From: Teichococcus vastitatis
GTDB taxonomy: Bacteria; Pseudomonadota; Alphaproteobacteria; Acetobacterales; Acetobacteraceae
DNA length: 64,000 nucleotides
Assembly (NCBI RefSeq): GCF_003604215.1
Contig: NZ_QXGS01000009.1
Coordinates: 1-64,000, forward strand
Direction of reading: 5' to 3'
This document shows, piece after piece, positions 35,889 through 44,451 of the stretch. How positions within the stretch are numbered: position 1 is the first letter of the stretch; the number at the start of each line of letters is the position of its first letter. Below the pieces are notes generated by a model. It had not been told where the DNA came from, searched no databases, and saw only the letters and a program-made list of their open reading frames with translations. The position numbers were made by a program, and so were the translations under genes.

Positions 35889-36887
35889 CTAGTTGACGGT
35901 GATCCTGCCGTCCCGCACCACCTCGCCCCAGCGTTTCACCTCCCGCGCCATGATGTCGCTCAACTCCTCCGGCGAGGACGCGATGGCATCGGCACCGGCC
36001 GCGGCCAGCCGTTCCTGCACCGCGTGGTCGGCCAGGGCATCCCGCAGCACCGCGTTGAGCTGCAGCACCGCCGCCTGCGGCGTGCCGGCCGGCGCCATCA
36101 CCGCGCCCCAGGAGGTGGCCTGGGCCGCCGGCAGCCCGATCTCGGCCATGGTCGGCACCTCCGGCAGCATGGCGGAGCGCTGGGTCCCGGTGACCGCCAG
36201 CGCCCGCACCGTGCCGGCCTGGATCTGCCCGATCGCCGAGGGCAGCTGGTCGAGCATGAACTGCACCGTGCCTGCCACGGTGTCGTTCAGCGCCGGCGCA
36301 CTGCCGCGATAGGGCACGTGCATCGGCTCCGCCCCGGCGGCCAGGCGGAACAGTTCCGCCACCATGTGCGTGGAAGAGCCTGAACCGGCCGAGCCGTAGC
36401 TGATCCCGCCGGGGCTGCGCTTCAGCAGCGCCACAAAATCCTGCGCCGTGCGCGCCTCCACCTTGGGGCTGACGATCAGCACGTGGTCGGTGCCGAAGGC
36501 CATGGAAACCGGCGCGAAGCTGCGCACGGGGTCAAAGGCGAGACTGCGGTACAGGTGCTGGTTGATCGCCAGCGTGCCCATGGTGCCCATCACGAGCGTG
36601 TGCCCGTCCGGCACCGCCTGGGCGGCGGCCTCCATGCCGATGTTGCCGCCGGATCCGGTGCGGTTCTCGATCACCACCGGCTGGCCGAGGCGCTGCTGCA
36701 TGCGTTCGCCCAGCACCCGCGCCACCACATCCGTGGCGCCGCCGGCGGGAAAGGGAACAATGAAGCGGATGGGGTGGCCCGGCGCCCAGCCGCCGGCAGC
36801 AGCGCCTGGTGCTGCGGCGGCAGCCCCCTTGGCCACGGCCGGCAGGGCGAGACCCGCCAGCAGCAGGCGGCGACGCGTGGTGTTCAT
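35889..36887 (-). CDS. Bug-family (TTT) substrate-binding protein
   Basis: A 332-residue periplasmic binding protein of the tripartite tricarboxylate transporter (TctC/Bug) family. The N-terminus MNTTRRRLLLAGLALPAVAKG is a signal peptide of twin-arginine style. The mature protein begins with the standard IRFIVPFPAGGATDVVAR and contains IENRTGSGGNIGMEAAAQ and YGSAGSGSSTHMVAELF, all hallmarks. No TctA/TctB membrane genes are linked, as is common for orphan Bug proteins. Placement inside a sugar-acid block suggests a carboxylated ligand; this is inference. Confidence 0.92.
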   Translation of the reverse strand: MNTTRRRLLLAGLALPAVAKGAAAAAPGAAAGGWAPGHPIRFIVPFPAGGATDVVARVLGERMQQRLGQPVVIENRTGSGGNIGMEAAAQAVPDGHTLVMGTMGTLAINQHLYRSLAFDPVRSFAPVSMAFGTDHVLIVSPKVEARTAQDFVALLKRSPGGISYGSAGSGSSTHMVAELFRLAAGAEPMHVPYRGSAPALNDTVAGTVQFMLDQLPSAIGQIQAGTVRALAVTGTQRSAMLPEVPTMAEIGLPAAQATSWGAVMAPAGTPQAAVLQLNAVLRDALADHAVQERLAAAGADAIASSPEELSDIMAREVKRWGEVVRDGRITVN

Positions 36888-36917
36888 TGTTGTTGTCCTC
36901 CCTTGCGCTTGGTGGGC

Positions 36918-37730
36918 TCAGCAGAAAGCCTGATGGCGCTCCTTCAGCAGCGGCAACACCTCGTCCGGATCCTGCGCCCACCAGCGATGCGACAGGATCT
37001 CGACCTCGGCGCCGCCGGGCCAGCCAGCCTCCAGCGCCATGCCGTGGATGCCCGCGATGTCGATCACCCCGTCGCCCGGCAGGCCGCGGTCGAACACTGT
37101 GTCGGTGGTGGGCACCAGCCAATCGCAGGTGTGGAAGGCGGCGACGCGGCCGCGCGCCCGCTGCATCTGCCGGCGCAGATCCGGGTCCCACCAAACATGG
37201 TAGACGTCGACAGCGACGCCGACGTCCTGGCCCAGCGCCTCGCACAGATCGAGCGCCTGACCCAGCGTGGACAGCACCGAGCGGTCGGCGCAGGTCATCG
37301 GGTGCAACGGCTCCAGCGCCAGGGTGACGCCGGCGGCGCGCGCCTCCGGCAGGATGGCGTGCAGCCCGTCCTCCACCATGCGGCGGGCACCGGGCAGGTC
37401 GCGGGAGCCGGGCGGCAGGCCGCCGCACACCATTACCAGGCAACGCGCCCCGATCGCCGCCGCCTCGCCGATGGCGCGGCGGTTGTCCTCGATAGCGGCG
37501 GCCCGCCCGGCGGCATCGGCGGCGGTGAACATGCCGCCGCGGCACAGGCCGGTGACGGTGAGCCCGGCCTCGCGGATCTGCCGTGCCGCCGCCTCCACGC
37601 CCATGGCCTGCAGCACGTCGCGCCAGGGGGAGATGCCGGAGATGCCGTGCCGGGCGCAGCCCTCGATGCACTCGGCCAGGCCCCAGCGCTGCTTCACCGT
37701 GATGGTGTTGAGGGAAAGCGGGAAGTTCAC
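36918..37730 (-). CDS. sugar phosphate isomerase/epimerase family protein
   Basis: A 270-residue xylose-isomerase-like TIM barrel (AP_endonuc_2 family). Metal ligands expected in this fold are visible: Glu in LALEPLHP near 142, Asp and His in VAVDVYHVWWDP near 174-179, His in AAFHTCDW near 198 and Glu in GGAEVEILSHRWW near 244. Substrate unknown; family members isomerise or dehydrate sugars, inosose and hydroxypyruvate-like compounds. GTG start at 37730 with a GGGGG ribosome site overlaps the stop of the DUF993 gene (GTGA), so the two are coupled. Confidence 0.88.
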   Translation of the reverse strand: MNFPLSLNTITVKQRWGLAECIEGCARHGISGISPWRDVLQAMGVEAAARQIREAGLTVTGLCRGGMFTAADAAGRAAAIEDNRRAIGEAAAIGARCLVMVCGGLPPGSRDLPGARRMVEDGLHAILPEARAAGVTLALEPLHPMTCADRSVLSTLGQALDLCEALGQDVGVAVDVYHVWWDPDLRRQMQRARGRVAAFHTCDWLVPTTDTVFDRGLPGDGVIDIAGIHGMALEAGWPGGAEVEILSHRWWAQDPDEVLPLLKERHQAFC

Positions 37731-38899
37731 GATACCCCCTGCACCGCCAGCAGCGCCTTCATGCGGGAGGCCGCCATCTCCGGGTCGCGCAGCAGCCCGG
37801 CCTTGTCGGCCAGCCGGAACAATTCGGAGAAATGCTGCAGCGAACGCGCCGATTGCTGCCCGCCCACCATGACGAAATGATCCTGGTGGCCGTTCAGCCA
37901 GGCCATGAACACCACGCCGGTCTTGTAGAAGCGCGTCGGCGCCTTGAAGATATGGCGGGACAGCGGAACCGTCGGCGCCAGGATGTCGTGGAAGGTGCCG
38001 AGGTCGTTGCGCGACAGGGAAGCCAGCGCGCCGCCCACCGCGGGCGCAATCGGGTCGAAGATGCCGAGCAGTGCGTCGGAATGGCCGTGCTCGTCGCCAG
38101 CAATCAATTCGGCATAGTTGAAGTCGTCCCCGGTGTACATGCGCACCCCGCCACGACCATTGGTGGGCAGGCGCCGGCGCATGGCGATCTCCTTGTGCTT
38201 GTCCAGCAGCGAGATCTTCACGCCGTCCACCTTCTCGGCGTGGCCGTTGATCACCTCCAGCGCCACCTCCATGGCCTGGTGGTGGTCCGCATGGCCCCAG
38301 TAACCGTCCAGCGCCGGGTCGAACATCTCGCCCAGCCAATGGATGATCACCGGCTGCCGAACCTGCCGCAGTACGCGGTCATAGACGCGGATGTAGTCGT
38401 CCGGGCCGCGCGCCGCCTTGGCCAGGGCGCGGGAGGCCATCAGGATGATGCGGCCGCCCATGGCCTCCACCGCCTCGCACTGCTCCTCATAGGCGCGCAG
38501 CACGTCGTCCACCGTGGTGTCCGGCGTGGCGTCTAGGTGGTCGGTGCCGGCGCCGCTGGCCATCACCGCGCCCGGCACGTCCTGAATGGCATCCAGCGAG
38601 CGGCGGATCAGCTCGCGCGCCTCGGGCCAGCCGAGTCCCATGCCGCGCTGCGCCGTGTCCATGGCTTCCGCCACGCCCAGGCCGAGCGACCACAGATGCC
38701 GGCGGAAGGCGATGGTGCGGTCCCAGTCGATGGCGCTGGAAACCCAGGGATCCTGTTCGGCCCGTGGATCGGCCACCACATGCGCCGCCGCAAGAGCGAG
38801 GCGCGGGAAGGGTGGCGTGGCCGCCGCGAAATCGCGCGGCCGGCCGAGCGTGTAGTCCGCCAGGCTGCCATCGGCCTGCGGCAAGGTGAGAGAGGGCAT
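37727..38899 (-). CDS. DUF993 protein, dihydrodipicolinate-synthase-like
   Basis: A 390-residue protein of the DUF993 family, TIM-barrel proteins distantly related to DapA-type lyases. The segments MASGAGTDHLD near 113, RQPVIIHWLGEMFDPALDGYW near 185 and KVDGVKISLLDKHKEIAMRRRL near 226 (lysine candidates for a Schiff base) are typical. No enzyme activity is settled for the family; it recurs beside Gfo/Idh/MocA oxidoreductases and sugar isomerases, as here. ATG 38899 is five bases after the upstream stop. Confidence 0.85.
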   Translation of the reverse strand: MPSLTLPQADGSLADYTLGRPRDFAAATPPFPRLALAAAHVVADPRAEQDPWVSSAIDWDRTIAFRRHLWSLGLGVAEAMDTAQRGMGLGWPEARELIRRSLDAIQDVPGAVMASGAGTDHLDATPDTTVDDVLRAYEEQCEAVEAMGGRIILMASRALAKAARGPDDYIRVYDRVLRQVRQPVIIHWLGEMFDPALDGYWGHADHHQAMEVALEVINGHAEKVDGVKISLLDKHKEIAMRRRLPTNGRGGVRMYTGDDFNYAELIAGDEHGHSDALLGIFDPIAPAVGGALASLSRNDLGTFHDILAPTVPLSRHIFKAPTRFYKTGVVFMAWLNGHQDHFVMVGGQQSARSLQHFSELFRLADKAGLLRDPEMAASRMKALLAVQGVS

Positions 38900-38904
38900 G
38901 GTGC

Positions 38905-40059
38905 TCAGGCCTCCAGCTGCGGCAGATCGACCCAGCGGCGCTCGGCCCAGGATTGCAGGCCGGCCTCCGCTAATTGTACGCCCTTGGCACCGGCCAGCAG
39001 GTCCCAAGGGTAGTCCGGGACCTCCCCGGCGACGTGGCGCAGAAACATCTCCCATTGCACGCGGAAGCCATTCGGATAGCTGTCGGTATCCGGCACCTCC
39101 TGCCAGCCGGCGAAGAAGTCGATCGGCTGCGGGACGTCCGGGTTCCAGATCGGCTTCGGCGTGTTGACGCGGCTCTGCGTCAGACATTTCGTCAGGCCGG
39201 CGACGGCGCTGCCATGGGTTCCGTCCACGTGAAAGGTGACAAGGTCGTCGCGCCGGACCCGCGTGGTCCAGGAGGAATTGATCTGCGCGACCACGCCGCC
39301 AGCCAGTTCAAAGGTGGCATAGGCCGCGTCATCCGTGTCGGCCTGATAGCGGCGGCCCTGCTCGTCCAGGCGCTCGGGGATGTGGGTTGCGCCGAGGCAG
39401 GACACGGAACGCACCTCGCCGAACAGATTGTCCAGCACGTAGCGCCAGTGGCAGAGCATATCGAGGATGATGCCGCCGCCTTCGGCCTTCTTGTAGTTCC
39501 AGGACGGCCGCTGCGTCGGCTGAAGGTCGCCTTCGAACACCCAGTAGCCGAATTCACCGCGCACCGAGAGGATGCGGCCGAGGAAGCCGCTGTCGATCAC
39601 CATCTTCAGCTTGCGCAGGCCGGGCAGGAAAAGCTTGTCCTGCACCACGCCGTTCTTCACGCCGGCGCGCCGCGCCAGCCGAGCCAGTTCCAGTGCCTCC
39701 GGCAGATTGTCCGAGGTCGGCTTCTCGCAATAGATGTGCTTCCCGGCGGCGATGGCGCGGCGGATCAGCTCGCCCCGCATCTGCGTGGTGGCGGCATCGA
39801 AGAAGATCTCGTCCTTCGTATCGGCGAGGCAGGCATCGAGATCCGTGCTGACGCGCGGGATATTGTGCGCTGCGGCGAGAGCTTGCAGCTTCTCCCGGTT
39901 GCGGCCGACGATCACCGGGTCCGGCATCAGCCGGTCGCCATTCGTCAGCAGCACCCCGCCATCGCGGCGGATCGCCGCGATCGAGCGGATCAGGTGCTGG
40001 TTCATTCCCATGCGGCCTGTCACGCCATGCATGACGAGGCCGATGCGGCGTTCCGCCAT
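38905..40059 (-). CDS. Gfo/Idh/MocA family oxidoreductase
   Basis: A 384-residue NAD(P)-dependent oxidoreductase. The dinucleotide fold begins at about residue 8 (MHGVTGRMGMNQ), with the family motif YCEKPTSDN near 110 and the second-domain segment GGGIILDMLCHWRYVLDNL near 193 (Asp and His expected in the active site). The substrate is probably a sugar, inositol or derivative. First gene of the leftward block with DUF993, isomerase, Bug protein and dgoKA. A near-perfect palindrome sits 24 bases upstream of the ATG. Confidence 0.92.
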   Translation of the reverse strand: MAERRIGLVMHGVTGRMGMNQHLIRSIAAIRRDGGVLLTNGDRLMPDPVIVGRNREKLQALAAAHNIPRVSTDLDACLADTKDEIFFDAATTQMRGELIRRAIAAGKHIYCEKPTSDNLPEALELARLARRAGVKNGVVQDKLFLPGLRKLKMVIDSGFLGRILSVRGEFGYWVFEGDLQPTQRPSWNYKKAEGGGIILDMLCHWRYVLDNLFGEVRSVSCLGATHIPERLDEQGRRYQADTDDAAYATFELAGGVVAQINSSWTTRVRRDDLVTFHVDGTHGSAVAGLTKCLTQSRVNTPKPIWNPDVPQPIDFFAGWQEVPDTDSYPNGFRVQWEMFLRHVAGEVPDYPWDLLAGAKGVQLAEAGLQSWAERRWVDLPQLEA

Positions 40060-40082
40060 GACGTCCCTCCCATGGTTCTTTC

Positions 40083-40100
40083 GGTAACCATACGGTTACC
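40083..40100. promoter_or_regulatory. palindromic operator before the catabolic operon
   Basis: GGTAACCATACGGTTACC: perfect 7-base arms GGTAACC/GGTTACC around a four-base centre. It lies between the TetR gene end (40117) and the oxidoreductase start (40059). A second, degenerate copy lies upstream of the TetR gene itself. The size and symmetry suit a TetR dimer. Confidence 0.7.
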
Positions 40101-40116
40101 CAAAGCCAGGGGCAGG

Positions 40117-40755
40117 TCAAGGACGAAGATAGCCGAGCAGCACCTCCACGCAGTGGGCCTCCCGCGCGCCGAGCGCCGCCTCGGAGGAAAGGCGGGCCTG
40201 AAACACGGCGGACAGGGTATGCAGGTTGGCCACGTAGAAGTGGCCCAGCGCCACCAGCGTGACATAGGTCTGCAACGGCTCGGCATCGCGACGGAACACG
40301 CCGGCGGCGGCGCCCCGTGCCAGCACCTCCCGCACAAGGTCGAGCAGGGGCGAGTAGAGCGCTTGGACGCGCTCGCTGGTGCCGAGATAGCGCGCCTGGT
40401 GCATGTTCTCCTGGTTGAGCAGCGTGACGAATTCCGGATGGCGGGCGGTGTAGCGAAGATTGAAGCGAACCAGCCGCGCCATAGCCTCCTGCGGATGCAG
40501 GTTGCCGACATCGAGGGCCCGTTCCTCCTCCCGCTTATGGGCGTAGACATGCTCCAGCACCTGCAGCCAGAGTTCCTCCTTGCTGCCGAAATGGACATAC
40601 AGCATGCGCTTGTTGGCGCCGGCCCGAGCCGCGATCTCATCCACCCGCGCGCCGGCCAGGCCGTGATTGGCAAACTCGTTGATGGCGGCTTCCAGGATCC
40701 GCGCCTTGGTGGCTTCGGCCCGCTTGCTGCGGGGCAGTTCGACCGTGTCTGTCAT
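40117..40755 (-). CDS. TetR family transcriptional regulator
   Basis: A 212-residue TetR repressor. The helix-turn-helix is at about residues 30-57 (GARVDEIAARAGANKRMLYVHFGSKEELW), preceded by ATKARILEAAINEF, as standard. The ligand domain (about 60-212) has the layout of the RutR-like/TetR_C group (ERALDVGNLHPQEAMARLVRF, NQENMHQARYL). It lies just upstream of the Gfo-DUF993-isomerase block on the same strand and probably represses both itself and the block through the palindromes at 40083-40100 and 40829-40846. The inducer is probably a pathway intermediate. Confidence 0.92.
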   Translation of the reverse strand: MTDTVELPRSKRAEATKARILEAAINEFANHGLAGARVDEIAARAGANKRMLYVHFGSKEELWLQVLEHVYAHKREEERALDVGNLHPQEAMARLVRFNLRYTARHPEFVTLLNQENMHQARYLGTSERVQALYSPLLDLVREVLARGAAAGVFRRDAEPLQTYVTLVALGHFYVANLHTLSAVFQARLSSEAALGAREAHCVEVLLGYLRP

Positions 40756-40828
40756 ACCCGCAGCATTGCCGGGTTTGCGGCGGCGGAACAGCAGGAAGAT
40801 GCGGCAGCGCCTACCTTCAGGCCTCCAA

Positions 40829-40846
40829 CTGAACCGTTTGGTTACC
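40829..40846. promoter_or_regulatory. degenerate second copy of the operator
   Basis: CTGAACC-GTTT-GGTTACC: the right arm is identical to that at 40094-40100, the left arm keeps only AACC, and the four-base spacing is the same. It lies 74 bases upstream of the TetR start, suitable for autoregulation. Confidence 0.55.
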
Positions 40847-40934
40847 TTGTGGCACGGTTGCCCGGAGCGCCCGGCCGGGACCGGGGCGCATGCCGGCCTC
40901 GTCCCGTTCCTTCGCGGGAAGGCCGGATGGTCGT

Positions 40935-42635
40935 TCAGGAGGTCGGCAGCAGAACCATCCGGTCGACATCCAGCATGCCCCGGTCGGTGATCTTCAGATG
41001 CGGGATCACCGGCAGCGGCAGAAAGGCCAACTGGAGGAAGGGTTCCTGCAATCCGCTGCCGATGCCGCGCGCCACGTCGCGCAGGCGCTCCAGCGCAGCA
41101 GCGACCTCCTCGAACGGACGGTCGCTCATCAAGCCGGCGATGGGCAGCGGAAGCTCGCCCAGGACGCGGCCTCCGGCAACAACCACGAAACCGCCGCCGA
41201 TGTCGCCCAGGCGGTTCACGGCCATGGCCATGTCGTTGTCGCTCTGGCCCACCACGCAGATGTTGTGGCTGTCATGCCCGATCGACGATGCGATGGCCCC
41301 ACTCCGCATGCCGAAGCCGCGCACGAAGCCGCGGCCGATGTTGTTGTTCCGGCCATGGCGCGCGATGACGCAGACTTTGCTGACATCGTGCAACGGGTCC
41401 GGCAGGATGCAGCCGTCGCGTTCCGGCAGGCGCAGGGTCAGGTGCTCGGTGATGATCTGGCCCGGGATCACGCCGATCACCGGCTGCTCGGCGGCGCCCC
41501 GAACCGCCAGCTGCGCCGCGCGGACCGGCGCCGCCCGCATGCTGTCGAGGCCGACCGGCGGCACCGCCTCCCGCGCTTCGAACAGCGCCTCCTCCACCAT
41601 CCGCCCGCCCGCGATCACGGCTGAGACGACGCAGGTTTCCAGGTCGTCCAGCAACACGATGTCCGCCCGCCTGCCCGGCGCGATCATGCCGCGATCCTCC
41701 AGGCCGAAGGCCCGCGCCGCGCTGAGCGACGCGGCGCGGTAGGCGGCGAGCGGCGCCACGCCGCGCGCGATGGCGCTGCGGATCAGAAAATCCAGGTGAC
41801 CCTCATGCGCGATCTCTAATGGGTTCCGGTCATCGGTGCAGAACGCCATGAAGCCCGCGGTGGAGGGCGTCAGCAGCGGCGCGAGCGCGGCCAGATCCTT
41901 GCAGACGGAACCTTCCCGGATCAGCACCGTCATGCCCTTCTGCATCTTCTCCAGCGCTTCCTCGGCCGTGGTGGCCTCGTGCTCGGTGCGGATGCCGGCG
42001 GCGATGTAGCCGTTCAGCGCCTGGCCCCGCAGCAGCGGGGCATGCCCGTCGATGTGCCGGCCGGCGAAGGCCTCGAGCTTCTCCAGGCAATGCGGATCGC
42101 GCGCCAGCACGCCGGGGAAGTTCATGAACTCCGCCAGCCCGATCACCTTAGGATGCTTCAGGTAGGGCAGGAGGTCGGCCGCCGCCAACCGCGCGCCGGC
42201 GGTTTCCAGATCGGTAGCCGGGACGCAGGAGGACAGATTGACCCGCAAATCCATCACCATCCGCTCGGCCGAGGCCAGGAAATAGTCGAAGGCGGCCGTT
42301 CCCAGCACATTGGCCATCTCGTGCGGGTCGCAGATGGCGGTGGTGACACCGTGCGGCAGCACGCAGCGCTCGAACTCCTGTGGCGCGATCAAGGAGGATT
42401 CCACATGCAGGTGCGTGTCGATGAAACCCGGAACAGCGATGCGCCCGCCGCCCTCCAGCACGCGCCGGCCTTCGTAGCGGCCATAGGTGCCGACGATGCG
42501 GGCGCCGCGGATCGCAACATCGGTCTCCACCAGGGCGCCGGTCACCAGATCCAGCAGCCGAAGGTTGCGGATCACCAGATCGGCCGGCGCAGCGCCGTGG
42601 CCCTGGAGGATGTCCTGCTCGACGCCGCTGCGCAT
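40935..42635 (-). CDS. ade: adenine deaminase
   Basis: A 566-residue Ade-type deaminase converting adenine to hypoxanthine and ammonia. Metal-site and family motifs are clear: [13 protein letters not shown] near 70, [15 protein letters not shown] near 97, [18 protein letters not shown] near 194, [12 protein letters not shown] near 216, FCTDDRNP near 265, and the C-terminal [17 protein letters not shown] near 452. Full length. It follows a peptide-type ABC importer on the same strand after 164 bases containing a hairpin, so it may belong to the same transcript or have its own promoter. Confidence 0.95.
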   Translation of the reverse strand: MRSGVEQDILQGHGAAPADLVIRNLRLLDLVTGALVETDVAIRGARIVGTYGRYEGRRVLEGGGRIAVPGFIDTHLHVESSLIAPQEFERCVLPHGVTTAICDPHEMANVLGTAAFDYFLASAERMVMDLRVNLSSCVPATDLETAGARLAAADLLPYLKHPKVIGLAEFMNFPGVLARDPHCLEKLEAFAGRHIDGHAPLLRGQALNGYIAAGIRTEHEATTAEEALEKMQKGMTVLIREGSVCKDLAALAPLLTPSTAGFMAFCTDDRNPLEIAHEGHLDFLIRSAIARGVAPLAAYRAASLSAARAFGLEDRGMIAPGRRADIVLLDDLETCVVSAVIAGGRMVEEALFEAREAVPPVGLDSMRAAPVRAAQLAVRGAAEQPVIGVIPGQIITEHLTLRLPERDGCILPDPLHDVSKVCVIARHGRNNNIGRGFVRGFGMRSGAIASSIGHDSHNICVVGQSDNDMAMAVNRLGDIGGGFVVVAGGRVLGELPLPIAGLMSDRPFEEVAAALERLRDVARGIGSGLQEPFLQLAFLPLPVIPHLKITDRGMLDVDRMVLLPTS

Positions 42636-42712
42636 TGATTACCGCTCCACTGCCTCGCGGCAGCTTGCGGCGGATCTCCAGGCCGGATCAAGCCGATCGC
42701 CGTGCCGCCGGT

Positions 42713-42748
42713 TTCATCCACAGATTTCGTGGATGAAGCTGTGGATAA
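42713..42748. repeat. nested inverted repeats with a perfect DnaA-box-like 9-mer
   Basis: TTCATCCAC (42713-42721) and GTGGATGAA (42729-42737) form a hairpin with a seven-base loop. ATCCACAG (42716-42723) also pairs with CTGTGGAT (42739-42746). The complement of 42740-42748 is TTATCCACA, the DnaA box consensus, and 42714-42722 matches it at 8 of 9. It may be a DnaA site, a protein-binding element for ade, or an attenuating hairpin. Confidence 0.5.
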
Positions 42749-42799
42749 GGACGGGACGGCCGGTGCGGAGCGTGGGGAGGAGCGCAGCCGCGTGGGCTC

Positions 42800-43588
42800 T
42801 CAGGCCACCACATCCTCGGGAGGAACGGGGCGGTAATGCGTAGCGGCCAGCAACGTCCGGCTGTAGGGCTGCGTCGCCTCCCCGGCCCGCAGCTGCCGCA
42901 CGCTCAACTCTTCCACGATTCTTCCGCCATTCATGATCGCGATGCGTTCGCACAGATGGGCGACCACGGCGAGGTCGTGGCTGACCATGAGGTAGGTCAG
43001 GCCACGCTCGCGGCGGAGGCGGTGCAGCAGGTTCAGGATCTCCGCCTGCACCGACACGTCCAGCGCGCTGGTCGGCTCGTCCAGCAGCAGGATCTCCGGC
43101 TCCAGGATCAGGCAGCGGGCGATGGCCACGCGCTGGCGCTGGCCCCCGGACAGCTGGTGCGGGTAGCGGAAGCGGAAGCTTGGCCCCAGGCCGACGGCGT
43201 TCAGCACATCGTCGACGCGCTGCTGCGGCCGGTCCAGGCCGTGGATCGCCAGCGGCTCCAGCAGCACCTGGTTCACCATTTTGCGCGGGTGCAGCGACGC
43301 ATAGGGATCCTGGAACACCATCTGGGTGTGGCGGAAGAACGCCTTGTCGCGCAGCCTGGGCAGCACCTCGCCATGCAGCAGGATGTCGCCTTCATACTGC
43401 GTGTTGAGGCCGGAAACGGCGCGCAGCACGGTGGACTTGCCCGAGCCAGATTCACCGATCAACCCGAAGGCCTCGCCTCTCGCCACATGGAAGGAGACAT
43501 CCTGCACCGCCCGGTTGGCCTTGCCGCCATGGCCGAAGGTGATGTCCAGTCCGGCGAGTTCCAGGGCGTCGGGAAGCGGCCGGTTCAT
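42800..43588 (-). CDS. ABC importer ATPase, DppF/OppF-like
   Basis: A 262-residue ATPase of the peptide/nickel group. Walker A GESGSGKST near 46, Q-loop MVFQDPYASLHPRKMVNQVLLEPL near 92 (the DPYASLxPR segment is typical of OppF/DppF), signature LSGGQRQRVAIAR near 143, Walker B EILLLDEPTSALDVSVQ near 162, switch His in VSHDLAV near 199. It lacks the long C-terminal iron-sulfur tail of DppF and ends shortly after the core. Overlaps the partner ATPase by four bases. Confidence 0.92.
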   Translation of the reverse strand: MNRPLPDALELAGLDITFGHGGKANRAVQDVSFHVARGEAFGLIGESGSGKSTVLRAVSGLNTQYEGDILLHGEVLPRLRDKAFFRHTQMVFQDPYASLHPRKMVNQVLLEPLAIHGLDRPQQRVDDVLNAVGLGPSFRFRYPHQLSGGQRQRVAIARCLILEPEILLLDEPTSALDVSVQAEILNLLHRLRRERGLTYLMVSHDLAVVAHLCERIAIMNGGRIVEELSVRQLRAGEATQPYSRTLLAATHYRPVPPEDVVA

Positions 43589-44451
43589 GCCAGTTCACCC
43601 AGGCGGTAGGTGGGGCCGTCGCGCCACTCCGGGTCGCGCGTCGGCACCGCCAGCTCCGCAACCGGGGCTTCCAGCCGCGGCAGGCTGCGCAGCAGAGCCT
43701 GGGTGTAGGGGTGCCGCGCCGCATGCAGGTCCCTCGCGTGCAACTCCTCCACGATGCGCCCGGCATACATCACCAGCACGCGGTCGCAGAACTCGGCCAC
43801 CAGGTTCAGGTCGTGGCTAATGAAGATGAGGCCGGCGCCGCGCCGGGTCACCAGCTCGTCCAGGATCGACAGCACCTGCCGGCGCACGGTGACGTCGAGC
43901 GCGGAGGTCGGCTCGTCGGCGACGATCAGGTCCGGCCCGGTGACCAGCATCATAGCGATCATGATGCGCTGCCCCATGCCGCCGGACACCTCATGGGGAT
44001 ACAGGTCGAAGACGCGCTTCGGCTCACGGATGTGCACCGCCTCCAGCATGGCCAGCGACCGGGCCGCCGCCTCGCGCGCGCCGACCTTCTGGTGCAGGCG
44101 GCAGGCCTCGGCGATCTGCGCGCCCACCCGCATCAGCGGGTTCAGCGAATATTTCGGATCCTGCATGATCATGGAGATGCGGGCTCCGCGGATGCTGCGC
44201 ATGCGCCGTTCCGACGCCGCCGCCAGATCGATGCCGGCGAAATCGAGCCGCCGTGCCTGCACCGTTGCCGATCTGGGCGACAACTTGAGCAGAGCGCGCC
44301 CGGTCATCGTCTTGCCGGAACCGCTCTCACCGACGATGCCGAGCTTCTCGCGCCCGACATCGAAGGACACGCCGCGGACGGCCTCGACCGGCCCCGTGGG
44401 CGAGGAGAAGGTGATCCGCAGGTCGCGGACGCGCAGCAGCGGCTCAGCCAT
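43585..44451 (-). CDS. ABC importer ATPase, DppD/OppD-like
   Basis: A 288-residue ATPase. Walker A GESGSGKT near 40, Q-loop IMQDPKYSLNPLMRVGAQIAEA near 92 (typical of OppD/DppD), signature SGGMGQRIMIAMML near 154, Walker B DLIVADEPTSALDVTVR near 172, switch His in ISHDLNL near 208. Partner of the OppF-like ATPase in one transporter. Its start overlaps the permease gene by eight bases. Confidence 0.92.
   Translation of the reverse strand: MAEPLLRVRDLRITFSSPTGPVEAVRGVSFDVGREKLGIVGESGSGKTMTGRALLKLSPRSATVQARRLDFAGIDLAAASERRMRSIRGARISMIMQDPKYSLNPLMRVGAQIAEACRLHQKVGAREAAARSLAMLEAVHIREPKRVFDLYPHEVSGGMGQRIMIAMMLVTGPDLIVADEPTSALDVTVRRQVLSILDELVTRRGAGLIFISHDLNLVAEFCDRVLVMYAGRIVEELHARDLHAARHPYTQALLRSLPRLEAPVAELAVPTRDPEWRDGPTYRLGELA

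Noticed and set aside
38974..41742. Very long open frame (over 900 codons) on the plus strand
   Set aside because: It runs antisense through the oxidoreductase, TetR and ade genes, which have clear family matches; arginine- and alanine-rich shadow translation caused by high GC.
42713..42748. Replication origin
   Set aside because: Two DnaA-like boxes only, no AT-rich unwinding element and no dnaA, parAB or gidA genes nearby.
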